Source: Gynuella sp. (GTDB lineage: Bacteria; Pseudomonadota; Gammaproteobacteria; Pseudomonadales; Natronospirillaceae). From it: DNA of 38,264 nt. Under the pieces are notes generated by a model. That model had not been told where the DNA came from. It did no database searches and was given only the letters and a program-made list of their open reading frames with translations. Positions 15,751-25,493 of this stretch are shown here, in pieces; the first letter of the stretch is position 1; each line of letters opens with the position of its first letter. The position numbers and the translations under genes are program-made. The stretch is taken from positions 1-38,264 of the forward strand of contig JANQHX010000094.1 of NCBI GenBank assembly GCA_028282465.1, read 5' to 3'.

Positions 15751-18225
15751 CTAGTTGGTAACGCAGGTAAAAATATGTGAACTAGCTTTTTCGTTGTTGA
15801 TAAATGTTTTTAAACCAACTGATTTATCTCTAGCATCTGATATAAATACTTGCTCAGCGGGTTGAAATTGCCACTTATCGACCTGACCAGAACCTTGTTC
15901 AGTCACAACAAGCCGACAACCACCGAATTCAGATTGAGATAGCATTAACTCCAACTTAGCTTGTGCCTGGGGAGATCCATCGAGCATAGTTTGCTGACCA
16001 GTAATCGGCATAAAGTCGCTGTCGTAAGCAAAGATGAAGTCTGCAACCTGGCGCTTTCTCGATTCGGCTTTTAGTTTAAATACTTTCACACTGAAGAAAT
16101 CTTGTAGGGTTGCAAAACTTGCATCATGGGTAAAACCAAACCCTCTGATGATGGGAGTTTCGGATTGTCTAAACATACCTGTCTTTTGATAGAGGTTTCT
16201 AAGCTGAGGCACCTTAAAATCCTGAGTGGTTCTGTCAGCCTCACCATTGGATAACCCATTAGTTCCGAATTGAGATTTCTTTGGGTTCAGCACATGACAT
16301 TGCAAACAGGTTTGATCATAGGTGGTAATATCATTTCGATAGATACTAGCACCACGGGCTTGACTATGAGTCAGTGAATTATCCAGATTACGAATTGGAT
16401 TAGGCGGTAGTTTTAAACTGAAAATAAAGTCAGCAAACTGTTGCATTTCCGTTTCAGTCAATTCGGATTCTCGCCCCAATAATGACACAAACGCAGAATT
16501 AAATTCTTTAAGCGCTGCATTTTCTAATGACTCGGCATTCGCTCCTCGTCCCATTTTATCCCCACGCCAGTGCATAGGGCCGTTTTCGGCCATGCCTTTT
16601 AATGTCTGAGTCGCTAGCGGCCCTTTTAGCGGATGGAAATTAATTGACGCTCTTGGGTTTAAAAAAGGAACGAACTGATTTCGGTTTCTCAATAATCCTA
16701 GATCTGGGTTTCCTAGATCCCAAGCCAGGTGATCCATGTCCCCGTAAAGATGGCAGCCCGAGCAGGAGACTGCGCCGTTAGCAGAACTATAATCAGCATC
16801 ATATAAGAATCGCCTACCAGCTTTTATATATTCTGGTTCTGGATTACTCAGTTGTATTTGTTCTTTAATTTCCCAAGCATTTGTATCAATTTCTAAAAGC
16901 TCATTTGAAATGAAGGAGTAAACAAATAGCCTATCATCCAACCTCAATAAGCCGCTCACCCCAGCGCTAGGCAACTCTATTATATTTGATGGTTCTGGCG
17001 CGTAATCATTTTCTAGCAACTGACGAGTTGATGTTTTTATAAGCCTACTACTGCCAAGCCCTGCAATTAGAACCTCTTCAGCATTTTCAGAAAACTCTAT
17101 AGCACTGGGCTGAGAAAGGCTTAATTCGGGATTGTCGGTAATACCTTGCACATTAATGTGCGGATTAAGCTCCACTTTATGGACATTCTGCTCTTTCCAA
17201 ACGGATATCTGGTTTTTTATAAAACGACCCGTCAATTCGCCTTTAGACCCTTCGAATCGCTGTAAATTATTGGCTTCTGTATTTGCAATCAGCAGCTCAC
17301 CTGTGTGTGGAACAACAGACATCGCAAATAGATTTGTTCCGACACCTTTAATCGCACCCTTCAATTTCGGAACTGACCTATCTGCATCTATTACAAATAC
17401 ATCATTGTCTGCAATTTCATAATCAATCACAGTATCGTAGATCCGTTGATGATCATCTCTCCAATGGGATCCGTCGTACTGAATAATTAATCCTGTAGCA
17501 GGCTGCTCAACACCATCTGCACTTTTACTGATGCCTGCTTTCTTATAAGGCAATTTTTTATTTGGTACCAAGGTGGACTGATTACCAGAATAAAAACTGG
17601 CTGCGTACACAGTTTTACCATCGGGAGACGCCGCTAAAGATCTGGGCACTTCGCCAAATAAATTAATAATGGTAATGGGAGTAGGAGCGGGTTTAAGTGT
17701 GTCTTGCAGATTAAAGACCCAAAGACTGCCTTTCCCTTTTTCCGGATCGTGCAAGTCATCGGGGCTAAAACTCGGATGATTTTGCCCGCGATGAGCGCTG
17801 GTGACGAACAAGAACTGACGATTTTCTCCCGCAATTAAAACGTCTCTTGGCTCATCCCCCAGATCAATTATGTTTATTACCTTTGGTGAATCACCAAGCT
17901 GCACCACAGATAGATTGTCGGAAATATGATTAACCACCCAGGCATAATTAACATCAGAGGCAACTGCGATTGGATCAATCCCCACAGGTACAGTGGCCAC
18001 CTTATCTAATTTGGATTGGGATAGGTCAAATAATTCCAAACTGTTGTTTGGAGTATTTGTGACAAGCAAGTGGCCCTGTTTTGAATAGGCTAGAGGTCGA
18101 ACTTGCCCACTCTCAAAGACCGAATAGCTGTTTTTAAACCGCTCTTTCGAATGCTTGAGGTTAGGGCTCGAACCACAAGCACTGAGCAAAATACATAACA
18201 TCAGCCCAATCGTCAGTCTTTTCAC
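15751..18225 (-). CDS. Lipoprotein: YVTN-like beta-propeller fused to a diheme cytochrome c peroxidase-like domain
   Basis: 824 residues from GTG at 18225. This start gives a compact lipoprotein signal MKRLTIGLMLCILLSAC with lipid Cys17. A TTG at 18249 adds 8 residues but has no SD. Residues about 30-460 show repeating beta-propeller blades (VPVGIDPIAVASDVNYAWVV, SLAASPDGKTVYAASF, PHTGELLIANTEANN). The C-terminal ~350 residues carry two heme sites, CSGCH at 488 and CLQCH at 640, with LKGMAENGPMHWRGD and QLRNLYQKTGMFR, as in MauG/cytochrome c peroxidase-type diheme proteins. Known: that family reduces peroxide or oxidises protein partners. Inferred: a membrane-tethered periplasmic or surface redox protein whose propeller binds a partner. 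No other c-type heme motif was found. Confidence 0.85.
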   Translation of the reverse strand: MKRLTIGLMLCILLSACGSSPNLKHSKERFKNSYSVFESGQVRPLAYSKQGHLLVTNTPNNSLELFDLSQSKLDKVATVPVGIDPIAVASDVNYAWVVNHISDNLSVVQLGDSPKVINIIDLGDEPRDVLIAGENRQFLFVTSAHRGQNHPSFSPDDLHDPEKGKGSLWVFNLQDTLKPAPTPITIINLFGEVPRSLAASPDGKTVYAASFYSGNQSTLVPNKKLPYKKAGISKSADGVEQPATGLIIQYDGSHWRDDHQRIYDTVIDYEIADNDVFVIDADRSVPKLKGAIKGVGTNLFAMSVVPHTGELLIANTEANNLQRFEGSKGELTGRFIKNQISVWKEQNVHKVELNPHINVQGITDNPELSLSQPSAIEFSENAEEVLIAGLGSSRLIKTSTRQLLENDYAPEPSNIIELPSAGVSGLLRLDDRLFVYSFISNELLEIDTNAWEIKEQIQLSNPEPEYIKAGRRFLYDADYSSANGAVSCSGCHLYGDMDHLAWDLGNPDLGLLRNRNQFVPFLNPRASINFHPLKGPLATQTLKGMAENGPMHWRGDKMGRGANAESLENAALKEFNSAFVSLLGRESELTETEMQQFADFIFSLKLPPNPIRNLDNSLTHSQARGASIYRNDITTYDQTCLQCHVLNPKKSQFGTNGLSNGEADRTTQDFKVPQLRNLYQKTGMFRQSETPIIRGFGFTHDASFATLQDFFSVKVFKLKAESRKRQVADFIFAYDSDFMPITGQQTMLDGSPQAQAKLELMLSQSEFGGCRLVVTEQGSGQVDKWQFQPAEQVFISDARDKSVGLKTFINNEKASSHIFTCVTN

Positions 18226-18387
18226 ATTAAGCTTTCTTGAATTAAACAATTAACCCAAATTCTAAAAGGTTGTACGCAAATTGAAAGTTTAATGCTGTTT
18301 TTTGATTTGTAGATGGGAGATAAAGCCGTGTTTGATTGAGTTCTTGTGTAACCTTAGCCTAGACAGGATATTTGCTGAAGCAGAAAT

Positions 18388-18409
18388 AGAGCCATATCGG
18401 TATGGCTCT
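18388..18409 (-). terminator. Terminator of the AhpD-like gene
   Basis: Perfect 9-bp stem AGAGCCATA / TATGGCTCT with a TCGG loop, 14 bases past the stop at 18423. The minus-strand tail ATTTCTGC is a short U-tract. On the plus strand GATTTTAAA follows, so it may be weakly bidirectional. Confidence 0.6.
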
Positions 18410-18422
18410 GATTTTAAAGGGT

Positions 18423-19052
18423 TTAAACGATTTCTTGTTTTAATCCTCTACTATTGTCACCTTCTGGCTCGCCGGAATCCTTGGACCAGTTAAACGCCAA
18501 TATTCGCCAGATATCTCGGTAGTCATAATCTGTTTGCAGCGCCAAATTTAAGCGGTTATAGGATCCAAAATCACTAACTAGATGCACTAGCTGAACGATT
18601 CCCTTGTCTGTTAAACCGACTTGCCTAAGAGCATTGGCGTCATCATCTGTAATGGCTTTCGCATCTACATTTACCTTCAGAGCAAACTCAAGAATCACTT
18701 GAAGACGAGGATCTTCAACTGTCACCAACCCGTTTTCGGCTAACTCTTTCACATAGCTCTCATCTTTCTGTAGCCCGTAATTAAGAATGGTACAGAATGC
18801 AGCGGTACAATAAGGGCAACCATTTGCTTTTGAAACCAAAATGCCAACATGCTGAATTTCTTCTAAAGACAATTCACCTAGTTGCCACAACACTTGAGTA
18901 GAACCCAACTTGGCTTTTAAGTATTCAGGAAAATTCATTTCCACATAAAAATGATTGGGTACTGCGCCTTCAACACTGGTGACCCAATCGAAAATCTCTT
19001 CAATGATTGGATCATCCACTCTTTCGGGACGCTGAATAGTCACTCTGGCCAT
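18423..19052 (-). CDS. AhpD-like/carboxymuconolactone decarboxylase-family protein
   Basis: 209 residues from ATG 19052, chosen because GGGAG lies 6 bases upstream; a longer frame adds 44 residues with no family similarity. The all-helical AhpD-like fold is indicated by LGELSLEEIQHVGILVSKAN leading into GCPYCTAAFCTIL, with the CxxC at 79-82. Known: AhpD-type enzymes use CxxC plus a histidine four residues after the second Cys for peroxide reduction. Here that position is Phe86 and another Cys (87) follows, so the proton relay is altered. The protein may be a disulfide oxidoreductase or a non-peroxidase relative. It sits downstream of the small membrane-protein gene on the same strand; no operon partner is obvious. 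Confidence 0.78.
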   Translation of the reverse strand: MARVTIQRPERVDDPIIEEIFDWVTSVEGAVPNHFYVEMNFPEYLKAKLGSTQVLWQLGELSLEEIQHVGILVSKANGCPYCTAAFCTILNYGLQKDESYVKELAENGLVTVEDPRLQVILEFALKVNVDAKAITDDDANALRQVGLTDKGIVQLVHLVSDFGSYNRLNLALQTDYDYRDIWRILAFNWSKDSGEPEGDNSRGLKQEIV

Positions 19053-19247
19053 TTTAATCTCCCTGTAGTTTTCATTCTTGGTGAAGCTAGAACTAGGAGA
19101 AATCATTTTGGCTAGGTTTGGAAAATGAAATATTCTAATTTTGACGATTCGTCCACAACTCTTTGAAATTACAGACTTACCCACACTCTCTGGCCTTCAG
19201 CAACTAAAATACCTTATGCATTTCTAATTTAGCTCTCAAAAACTAAA

Positions 19248-19550
19248 TCATTTTTTAGGTGTTCTGGGTATCAGCAATTGTGACAAGATTATGAAAGACA
19301 ATAGTGCAGGGATGACAAATGAAATATAAGACGCAGCGGCCATTCCAGTATCACCCTCCAAACCTAAAAGAAACATACGATGCAACGTAGGCGGAAGATA
19401 AATACCAATGACGAGAGTCGCGATGGCTGAAGATATAATCAAGGATTTAAAGTTTTTATTATTTCGATGTCGTAACAAGATTTTTAGTAGAAAAAATCCA
19501 TAACAACCAAATAAAGTACCACTGACGGTAAATAGTAGAACGTGAAACAA
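19248..19550 (-). CDS. Small three-helix membrane protein, function unknown
   Basis: 100 residues starting at TTG (19550) with GGAG 7 bases upstream; an ATG just before it is out of frame. Three hydrophobic segments at about 4-24, 37-57 and 70-92 (for example SYISFVIPALLSFIILSQLL) are joined by short loops, with a basic RHRNNK loop after the first and a basic tail PRTPKK. This suggests an inner-membrane protein with a cytoplasmic C-terminus. I recognise no family. The next gene downstream on this strand is the AhpD-like one, about 200 bases away. Confidence 0.6.
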   Translation of the reverse strand: MFHVLLFTVSGTLFGCYGFFLLKILLRHRNNKNFKSLIISSAIATLVIGIYLPPTLHRMFLLGLEGDTGMAAASYISFVIPALLSFIILSQLLIPRTPKK

Positions 19551-19682
19551 ATTTCATCTCCAAAGGTTTACCGGCATTTTAACCTAATATAGATTTTTAC
19601 GTCACCGAACGTTCTCCATCTAAAAAAGAGGAAGTTTGTTTCCTACGGCATTTTTAAGTGATGGCTAAGGTAATTGTGGCAA

Positions 19683-20573
19683 TCAAAGTCGACTCTGCAA
19701 TCGCCCAATATTACTCTGAATAAACTCAACGAAGACCTGTACTTTTTTTGGTACTTGTCTGTGGCGATAAAGCACAGATAAGGTCAATGCCACCATCGGG
19801 TGGTTCAGTTTAATTTTCTTTAATGAGCCCTTTCTTAACATGGTTTCGGCAGCATAGTCTGGCAAACGTGTTAAACCCAACCCTCTAACACAAGCATGGA
19901 GTCTCATATTCTGACTGTTCATGGTTACACCGACATTTAAAGGTACGCTTAAGCGCTGATTATTACCTGTTCTAAACTGCCAAAACTTTTCATCCGCCTG
20001 CAAAATCATTTTCGAGCCTTCAAGGGCATCTAAAGTGGCCGTATTCGGTAGTTGATCGCAGTGGGGGCTGCAATAAACTGATTGAGGAAAACTAATTAGT
20101 GCTTTAGCGACTGAATCAATATCTGGCAAAGGGGCATCATGAAGCACAAAACAGATATCGGTTTGCTGAGGATTATTGGGCAACGCGCCTGTGTACTGAG
20201 TGAAGCAAAGTTGTATATCAGGGTATTCATGCAAAAACTCTACACTGAGTTGAGCCATTTCTTCGCTCATGAACTCTGCTGGAGCTTGAATACTTAAAAA
20301 CCCTCTGGGCTTGGCTCTAAGATTTTCAATATTAAGCTCTGCATCATTCAAACCTTGAATCAAAGGCGAAACTTCATCAAACAATTGCTGCCCTGCTTCA
20401 GTAGCCTTTAGGTTTCTTGGATGGCGATCTAATAGTTTCAGATTAAGCTCTTGCTCCAGTTGAGTAAGATGACGACTTAAGCTGGATTTTGGCAAGTTCA
20501 ACATTTTAGCAGCAGCAGTCACTGATCCCAGTTCGAGAGTGGTGACAAACCGACGTAGGTTATCAAGATTCAT
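19683..20573 (-). CDS. LysR-family transcriptional regulator
   Basis: 296 residues from ATG 20573; a frame running 20 residues further upstream would cross the shared intergenic operator region and lacks LysR similarity. The N-terminal winged helix-turn-helix is clear: MNLDNLRRFVTTLELGSVTA, AAKMLNLPKSSLSRHLTQLE, then LLDRHPRNLKATEAG. The C-terminal effector-binding half (SIQAPAEFMSE onward, ending RHRQVPKKVQVFVEFI) resembles the DsdA/PtxR-like LysR subgroup acting on aromatic or stress genes, but the ligand is unknown. It is divergent from a thioredoxin gene across a 112-base region holding a perfect palindrome. This is the classic arrangement for a LysR protein controlling its neighbour and itself. 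Confidence 0.92.
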   Translation of the reverse strand: MNLDNLRRFVTTLELGSVTAAAKMLNLPKSSLSRHLTQLEQELNLKLLDRHPRNLKATEAGQQLFDEVSPLIQGLNDAELNIENLRAKPRGFLSIQAPAEFMSEEMAQLSVEFLHEYPDIQLCFTQYTGALPNNPQQTDICFVLHDAPLPDIDSVAKALISFPQSVYCSPHCDQLPNTATLDALEGSKMILQADEKFWQFRTGNNQRLSVPLNVGVTMNSQNMRLHACVRGLGLTRLPDYAAETMLRKGSLKKIKLNHPMVALTLSVLYRHRQVPKKVQVFVEFIQSNIGRLQSRL

Positions 20574-20585
20574 GGCGGAGTATAC

Positions 20586-20603
20586 TGTTCCAAATATGGA
20601 ACA
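20586..20603. promoter_or_regulatory. Palindromic operator candidate between lysR and trx genes
   Basis: TGTTCC-AAATAT-GGAACA is a perfect 6-6-6 dyad fitting the T-N11-A LysR-box idea. It is 13-30 bases upstream of the regulator start, consistent with autoregulation, and about 80 bases upstream of the thioredoxin start, where an activator would sit. Confidence 0.6.
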
Positions 20604-20685
20604 ATAAGTTAGCATTTTTGCCACTAGTTTCAAAAATAAATGCTCTTATACTCACTCCTGAACTCAAAAACAGGAGAACAGAATC

Positions 20686-21009
20686 ATGGGTAGCGTAAGT
20701 ATTTTAAACAGCGAGCAGTTTGACAAAGAGGTTATTCAAGACGGTAGCGTCACTCTGGTGGATTTTTACGCAGACTGGTGTGGGCCTTGTAAGATGGTTG
20801 CACCTGTACTCGAGCAGCTGAAAGAAGACTATGAAGGCAAAGCCAATGTAGTGAAGCTAAATGCCGATGAAGAGCCTGAAGTGCTTGCGAAGTATGGAGT
20901 TAGGGGATTACCCACTCTTATGGTATTCAAGAATGGAGAACCCGTGGATGTCACAGTAGGTGCACAACCATACAAAGCTCTTAAAGCACTGCTAGAGAAA
21001 CACGCTTAA
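20686..21009 (+). CDS. Thioredoxin
   Basis: 107 residues, standard thioredoxin length. The active site DWCGPCK is at about 30-36, the buried Asp is in VDFYADWC, and the cis-proline loop RGLPTLMVF is present. It reduces protein disulfides in the cytoplasm using thioredoxin reductase; there is no signal peptide. AGGAG lies about 9 bases before the ATG. It is divergent from a LysR regulator and shares its intergenic palindrome, so regulated expression (oxidative or electrophile stress) is likely. Because of this context it may be a second, inducible thioredoxin rather than the housekeeping trxA, so no symbol is given. Confidence 0.93.
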   Translation: MGSVSILNSEQFDKEVIQDGSVTLVDFYADWCGPCKMVAPVLEQLKEDYEGKANVVKLNADEEPEVLAKYGVRGLPTLMVFKNGEPVDVTVGAQPYKALKALLEKHA

Positions 21010-21043
21010 TACCGTTTAAAAACTTAACGGTGACGCTTAAAAA

Positions 21044-21076
21044 AACCGCCTTGTTCTAGTGTTAAGCAAGGCGGTT
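21044..21076. terminator. Bidirectional terminator between trx and ponA/mrcA
   Basis: Perfect 10-bp stem AACCGCCTTG / CAAGGCGGTT with a 13-base loop. On the minus strand it is followed by TTTTTTT, so it is a strong terminator for the PBP1A gene ending at 21093. On the plus strand the tail is only CTTCAACC, so it stops thioredoxin transcripts less well. Confidence 0.8.
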
Positions 21077-21092
21077 CTTCAACCATATATTT

Positions 21093-23675
21093 CTAAAATA
21101 ACATCTCAGGAGAAACTTCATCCGGCTCATCAATCGCTTCTTGGCCTTCAATAGCTCGAAGTAGCTCGGCTTCGGATTGTTCTTCTTGGGAGATTACATC
21201 CACTGTTTCTAATGACACTTCAGTCGGCGCAAATTCTTCTCTAAACACCTCAAAAAGAGTTTCTTTTTGACCTGGCCTGGCAAGCAACCCTGTCTTTGGA
21301 TCAATTTTAATACTCACCATGCCTTCTGGCTGTGGCAGTCGTTTTTCAGGCTTACCCTGAAGAGCCGTCTTCATGAAATCAATCCAAATAGGTAAGGCGG
21401 TAGCACCACCCCATTCGCCTCGCCCGAGAGATGATGGGCGATCAAACCCCACCCAAGCCGTTGCCACCATGTCTGGGTTATATCCAGAGAACCAAGCATC
21501 AACCCCTTCGTTAGTGGTACCCGTTTTTCCCGCTAGATCCTTACGCCCTAAAGCCAGTGCGCGTCTGCCAGTTCCTTTGTTGACGACGTCTCTTAGAATA
21601 CTGTCCATGATATACGCCACTCTGGGGTCAACCACTTGGGGCGCGTACCTTGGTTCGTCCACTAAGGAGTCCAGTTCTGTCTGCGGCACCTCTTCATGAC
21701 CTCCGTCGACTGGCAGCTCCTCCAACACAGGCAATATATCCTCTGCATTGAGTTCGCTCTCAAGAGAGGCCAATAGCTCAGCTTCCTCGTCAGACAGCTC
21801 CAGTTTTTTAAGACATTCTGGGCAAACCGTTAAGGGGTTCGCTTCATAAAGTATGTTTCCGGCGTGATCTTCAATACGCTGAATAAAATATGGCTCCACT
21901 TTGTAGCCGCCGCTGGCAATCACACTGTAGGCTTCCATGACCTTCATGGGCGGTAACACACCACTGCCCAGTGCGAGGGACAGGTCTGCCGGAAGCTCAT
22001 CAATCTCAAACCCAAAACCTTTCATATATTCTTTGGCAGGTCTCACTCCAATCTGATTTAGAAGGCGGATGCTCACCACGTTTCTCGACTGATATAAGCC
22101 CTGGCGGAAAGGAATGGGGCCTAGAAATTTGTACCCTGAATTCTTAGGTCGCCAAGTGGTTTCTAGTTCTTCGTCTTCAAAAACGATTGGGGAATCATTC
22201 AATATTGAAGCGGCTGTATAACCGTCTTCCAAGGCAGCCATGTAGAAAAATGGTTTGATGTTTGAGCCCGGCTGACGCTCTGCCTGGGTGACTCGATTGT
22301 ATTTATTCTGCTTAAAATCAAAGCCGCCAACCAATGAAGTAATAGCACCATTGTTTGGATTCATTGCAATGAGAGCGCCCTGCGCATAGGGAATTTGAGC
22401 TAGGTGCCATAGGCCATCAATTTCCTCTACCCATACTGCATCACCAGGGCCAGCAATCTCTGCTGCAACTTTCAGAGCAGGGCCCCGCTCTCGCTCGTCA
22501 ATAAATTCTCTTGCCCACTCTAGCTGCTCCCAATAAATTGAAACAGAACGACCATCCCTTAGGAGTAAATGCAAGCTTGTATCATCTACACGTGTTACCA
22601 CAGCAAGTTGCAAACCGCCGTATATCAGCTCGCCTTTGATATCTTCTAACCATAATTGATGCTGAGTTACTTCATCCAGGTTAGGAACGACCGGTAAACG
22701 CCGATAAGCACCACGCCAACCGTGACGCTTAGTATAATTAACCAGCCCTCTCTGAACCGCTTTGTTAGCGGCATTCTGATATTCACTGTTCACCGTTGTG
22801 TAGACTCGGTATCCGTCATTGTTGGCTCCCTCACCATATCGCTCAAGCATTTCAAGCCGAACCATCTCGGCTACCCAAGGCGCATCAAAATCTGGCGAAC
22901 CACCCTGATACTGAGCAGTAATTGGCGCGTCAATAGCTTCTTGGTAACTGATGTCGCTGATAAAACCCATGGTGTGCATATCAGATAGCACGCGATTTCG
23001 ACGCTTCAATGCCGCTTCAGGATAGGATATCGGGTTAGCTTTTGAGGGTCTTTGGGGCAACCCCGCAATCATGGCTAGCTCGGGCAAAGTTAAGCCATTG
23101 ATATCACGACCGTAATAGACTTGAGCCGCAGCTTGAATACCGTAAGCACGATGGCCAAAGAAATTTTTGTTCACATAAAGCTCAAAGATTTCCTGTTTTG
23201 AAAGTATTTGTTCCATTTGAATCGCAAGAACAATCTCTCGGAATTTTCGAATGAACTTCTTTTCTCTGGTTAAGAAAAAGTTTTTTGCGACCTGCTGAGT
23301 TAGAGTACTGCCTCCTCCTCCACGCTCACCGGTAGACACAAACTCTAGCGCTGCTCGAGTAAAACCCTTGGCAGATATTCCCAAATGATGCTCAAAGTTA
23401 CGGTCTTCTACAGCAATTAGCGCCTGCACGAAGGTGGTAGGAATTTGGTCATACCTCAGGGGTGACCTCCTTTTTTCCCCGAACTCAGCTATTAACTTAT
23501 TGTCGCTGGAGAAGATTCTCAAAGGAGTTTGCAACTGAACTGTCTTTAATTGCTCCACAGGTGGCAAACTTGGGCTTAAATAAAGGTATATAGCTGAGCA
23601 AATGAGAACAAATGCACAAATAAGGGCGAATGTGGCCCAGGTCACGAAACGTATGCCAGAACCCAGAATTTTCAT
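21093..23675 (-). CDS. mrcA: Penicillin-binding protein 1A, bifunctional peptidoglycan synthase
   Basis: 860 residues. A cytoplasmic stub and membrane anchor (about 9-33) precede the GT51 glycosyltransferase domain: AVEDRNFEHH with catalytic E90, GGGGSTLTQQVAKNFFL, and KQEIFELYVNKNFFG. The transpeptidase domain has S471 in QPGSNIKPF (SxxK), SRN at 530-532 (SxN) and KTG at 717-719. The insertion of about 60 residues (621-680, acidic, with a CPEC pair) and the OB-like loop are usual for PBP1A. It polymerises and crosslinks peptidoglycan in the periplasm. Divergent from pilM, as ponA is in Pseudomonas. AGGA lies just before the ATG. Also called ponA. Confidence 0.97.
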   Translation of the reverse strand: MKILGSGIRFVTWATFALICAFVLICSAIYLYLSPSLPPVEQLKTVQLQTPLRIFSSDNKLIAEFGEKRRSPLRYDQIPTTFVQALIAVEDRNFEHHLGISAKGFTRAALEFVSTGERGGGGSTLTQQVAKNFFLTREKKFIRKFREIVLAIQMEQILSKQEIFELYVNKNFFGHRAYGIQAAAQVYYGRDINGLTLPELAMIAGLPQRPSKANPISYPEAALKRRNRVLSDMHTMGFISDISYQEAIDAPITAQYQGGSPDFDAPWVAEMVRLEMLERYGEGANNDGYRVYTTVNSEYQNAANKAVQRGLVNYTKRHGWRGAYRRLPVVPNLDEVTQHQLWLEDIKGELIYGGLQLAVVTRVDDTSLHLLLRDGRSVSIYWEQLEWAREFIDERERGPALKVAAEIAGPGDAVWVEEIDGLWHLAQIPYAQGALIAMNPNNGAITSLVGGFDFKQNKYNRVTQAERQPGSNIKPFFYMAALEDGYTAASILNDSPIVFEDEELETTWRPKNSGYKFLGPIPFRQGLYQSRNVVSIRLLNQIGVRPAKEYMKGFGFEIDELPADLSLALGSGVLPPMKVMEAYSVIASGGYKVEPYFIQRIEDHAGNILYEANPLTVCPECLKKLELSDEEAELLASLESELNAEDILPVLEELPVDGGHEEVPQTELDSLVDEPRYAPQVVDPRVAYIMDSILRDVVNKGTGRRALALGRKDLAGKTGTTNEGVDAWFSGYNPDMVATAWVGFDRPSSLGRGEWGGATALPIWIDFMKTALQGKPEKRLPQPEGMVSIKIDPKTGLLARPGQKETLFEVFREEFAPTEVSLETVDVISQEEQSEAELLRAIEGQEAIDEPDEVSPEMLF

Positions 23676-23728
23676 ATTTTTCCTAATAAATGAAAGAGTT
23701 AGCGGAACTCGTCTTATAAAAAGGCGAC

Positions 23729-23734
23729 ATTATA
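23729..23734 (-). promoter_or_regulatory. Candidate -10 of the mrcA promoter
   Basis: Perfect TATAAT on the minus strand, about 55 bases upstream of the mrcA start. At 17-base spacing only GTGTTC is found as a -35, so the assignment rests on the -10 and on position. Confidence 0.35.
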
Positions 23735-23766
23735 GGCAGATTTGAGGTATTGAACACATTGCGGAA

Positions 23767-23796
23767 TTGACGACAGTGCTGTCTAATACCTAAAGT
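23767..23796 (+). promoter_or_regulatory. Candidate promoter of the pilMNOPQ operon
   Basis: TTGACG (23767-23772) and TAAAGT (23791-23796) with 18-base spacing, 50 bases upstream of the pilM start. The -35 is 5/6 and the -10 is 4/6 to the sigma-70 consensus. Confidence 0.3.
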
Positions 23797-23819
23797 AATT
23801 ACCGATAAACCCGTCGTAA

Positions 23820-25491
<1,672 letters not shown>

Positions 25492-25493
25492 AT

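Noticed and set aside
18302-18493. Plus-strand open frame of about 63 codons after the propeller-cytochrome gene
   Set aside because: It runs through a terminator hairpin and overlaps the end of the AhpD-like gene, with no RBS or family signal.
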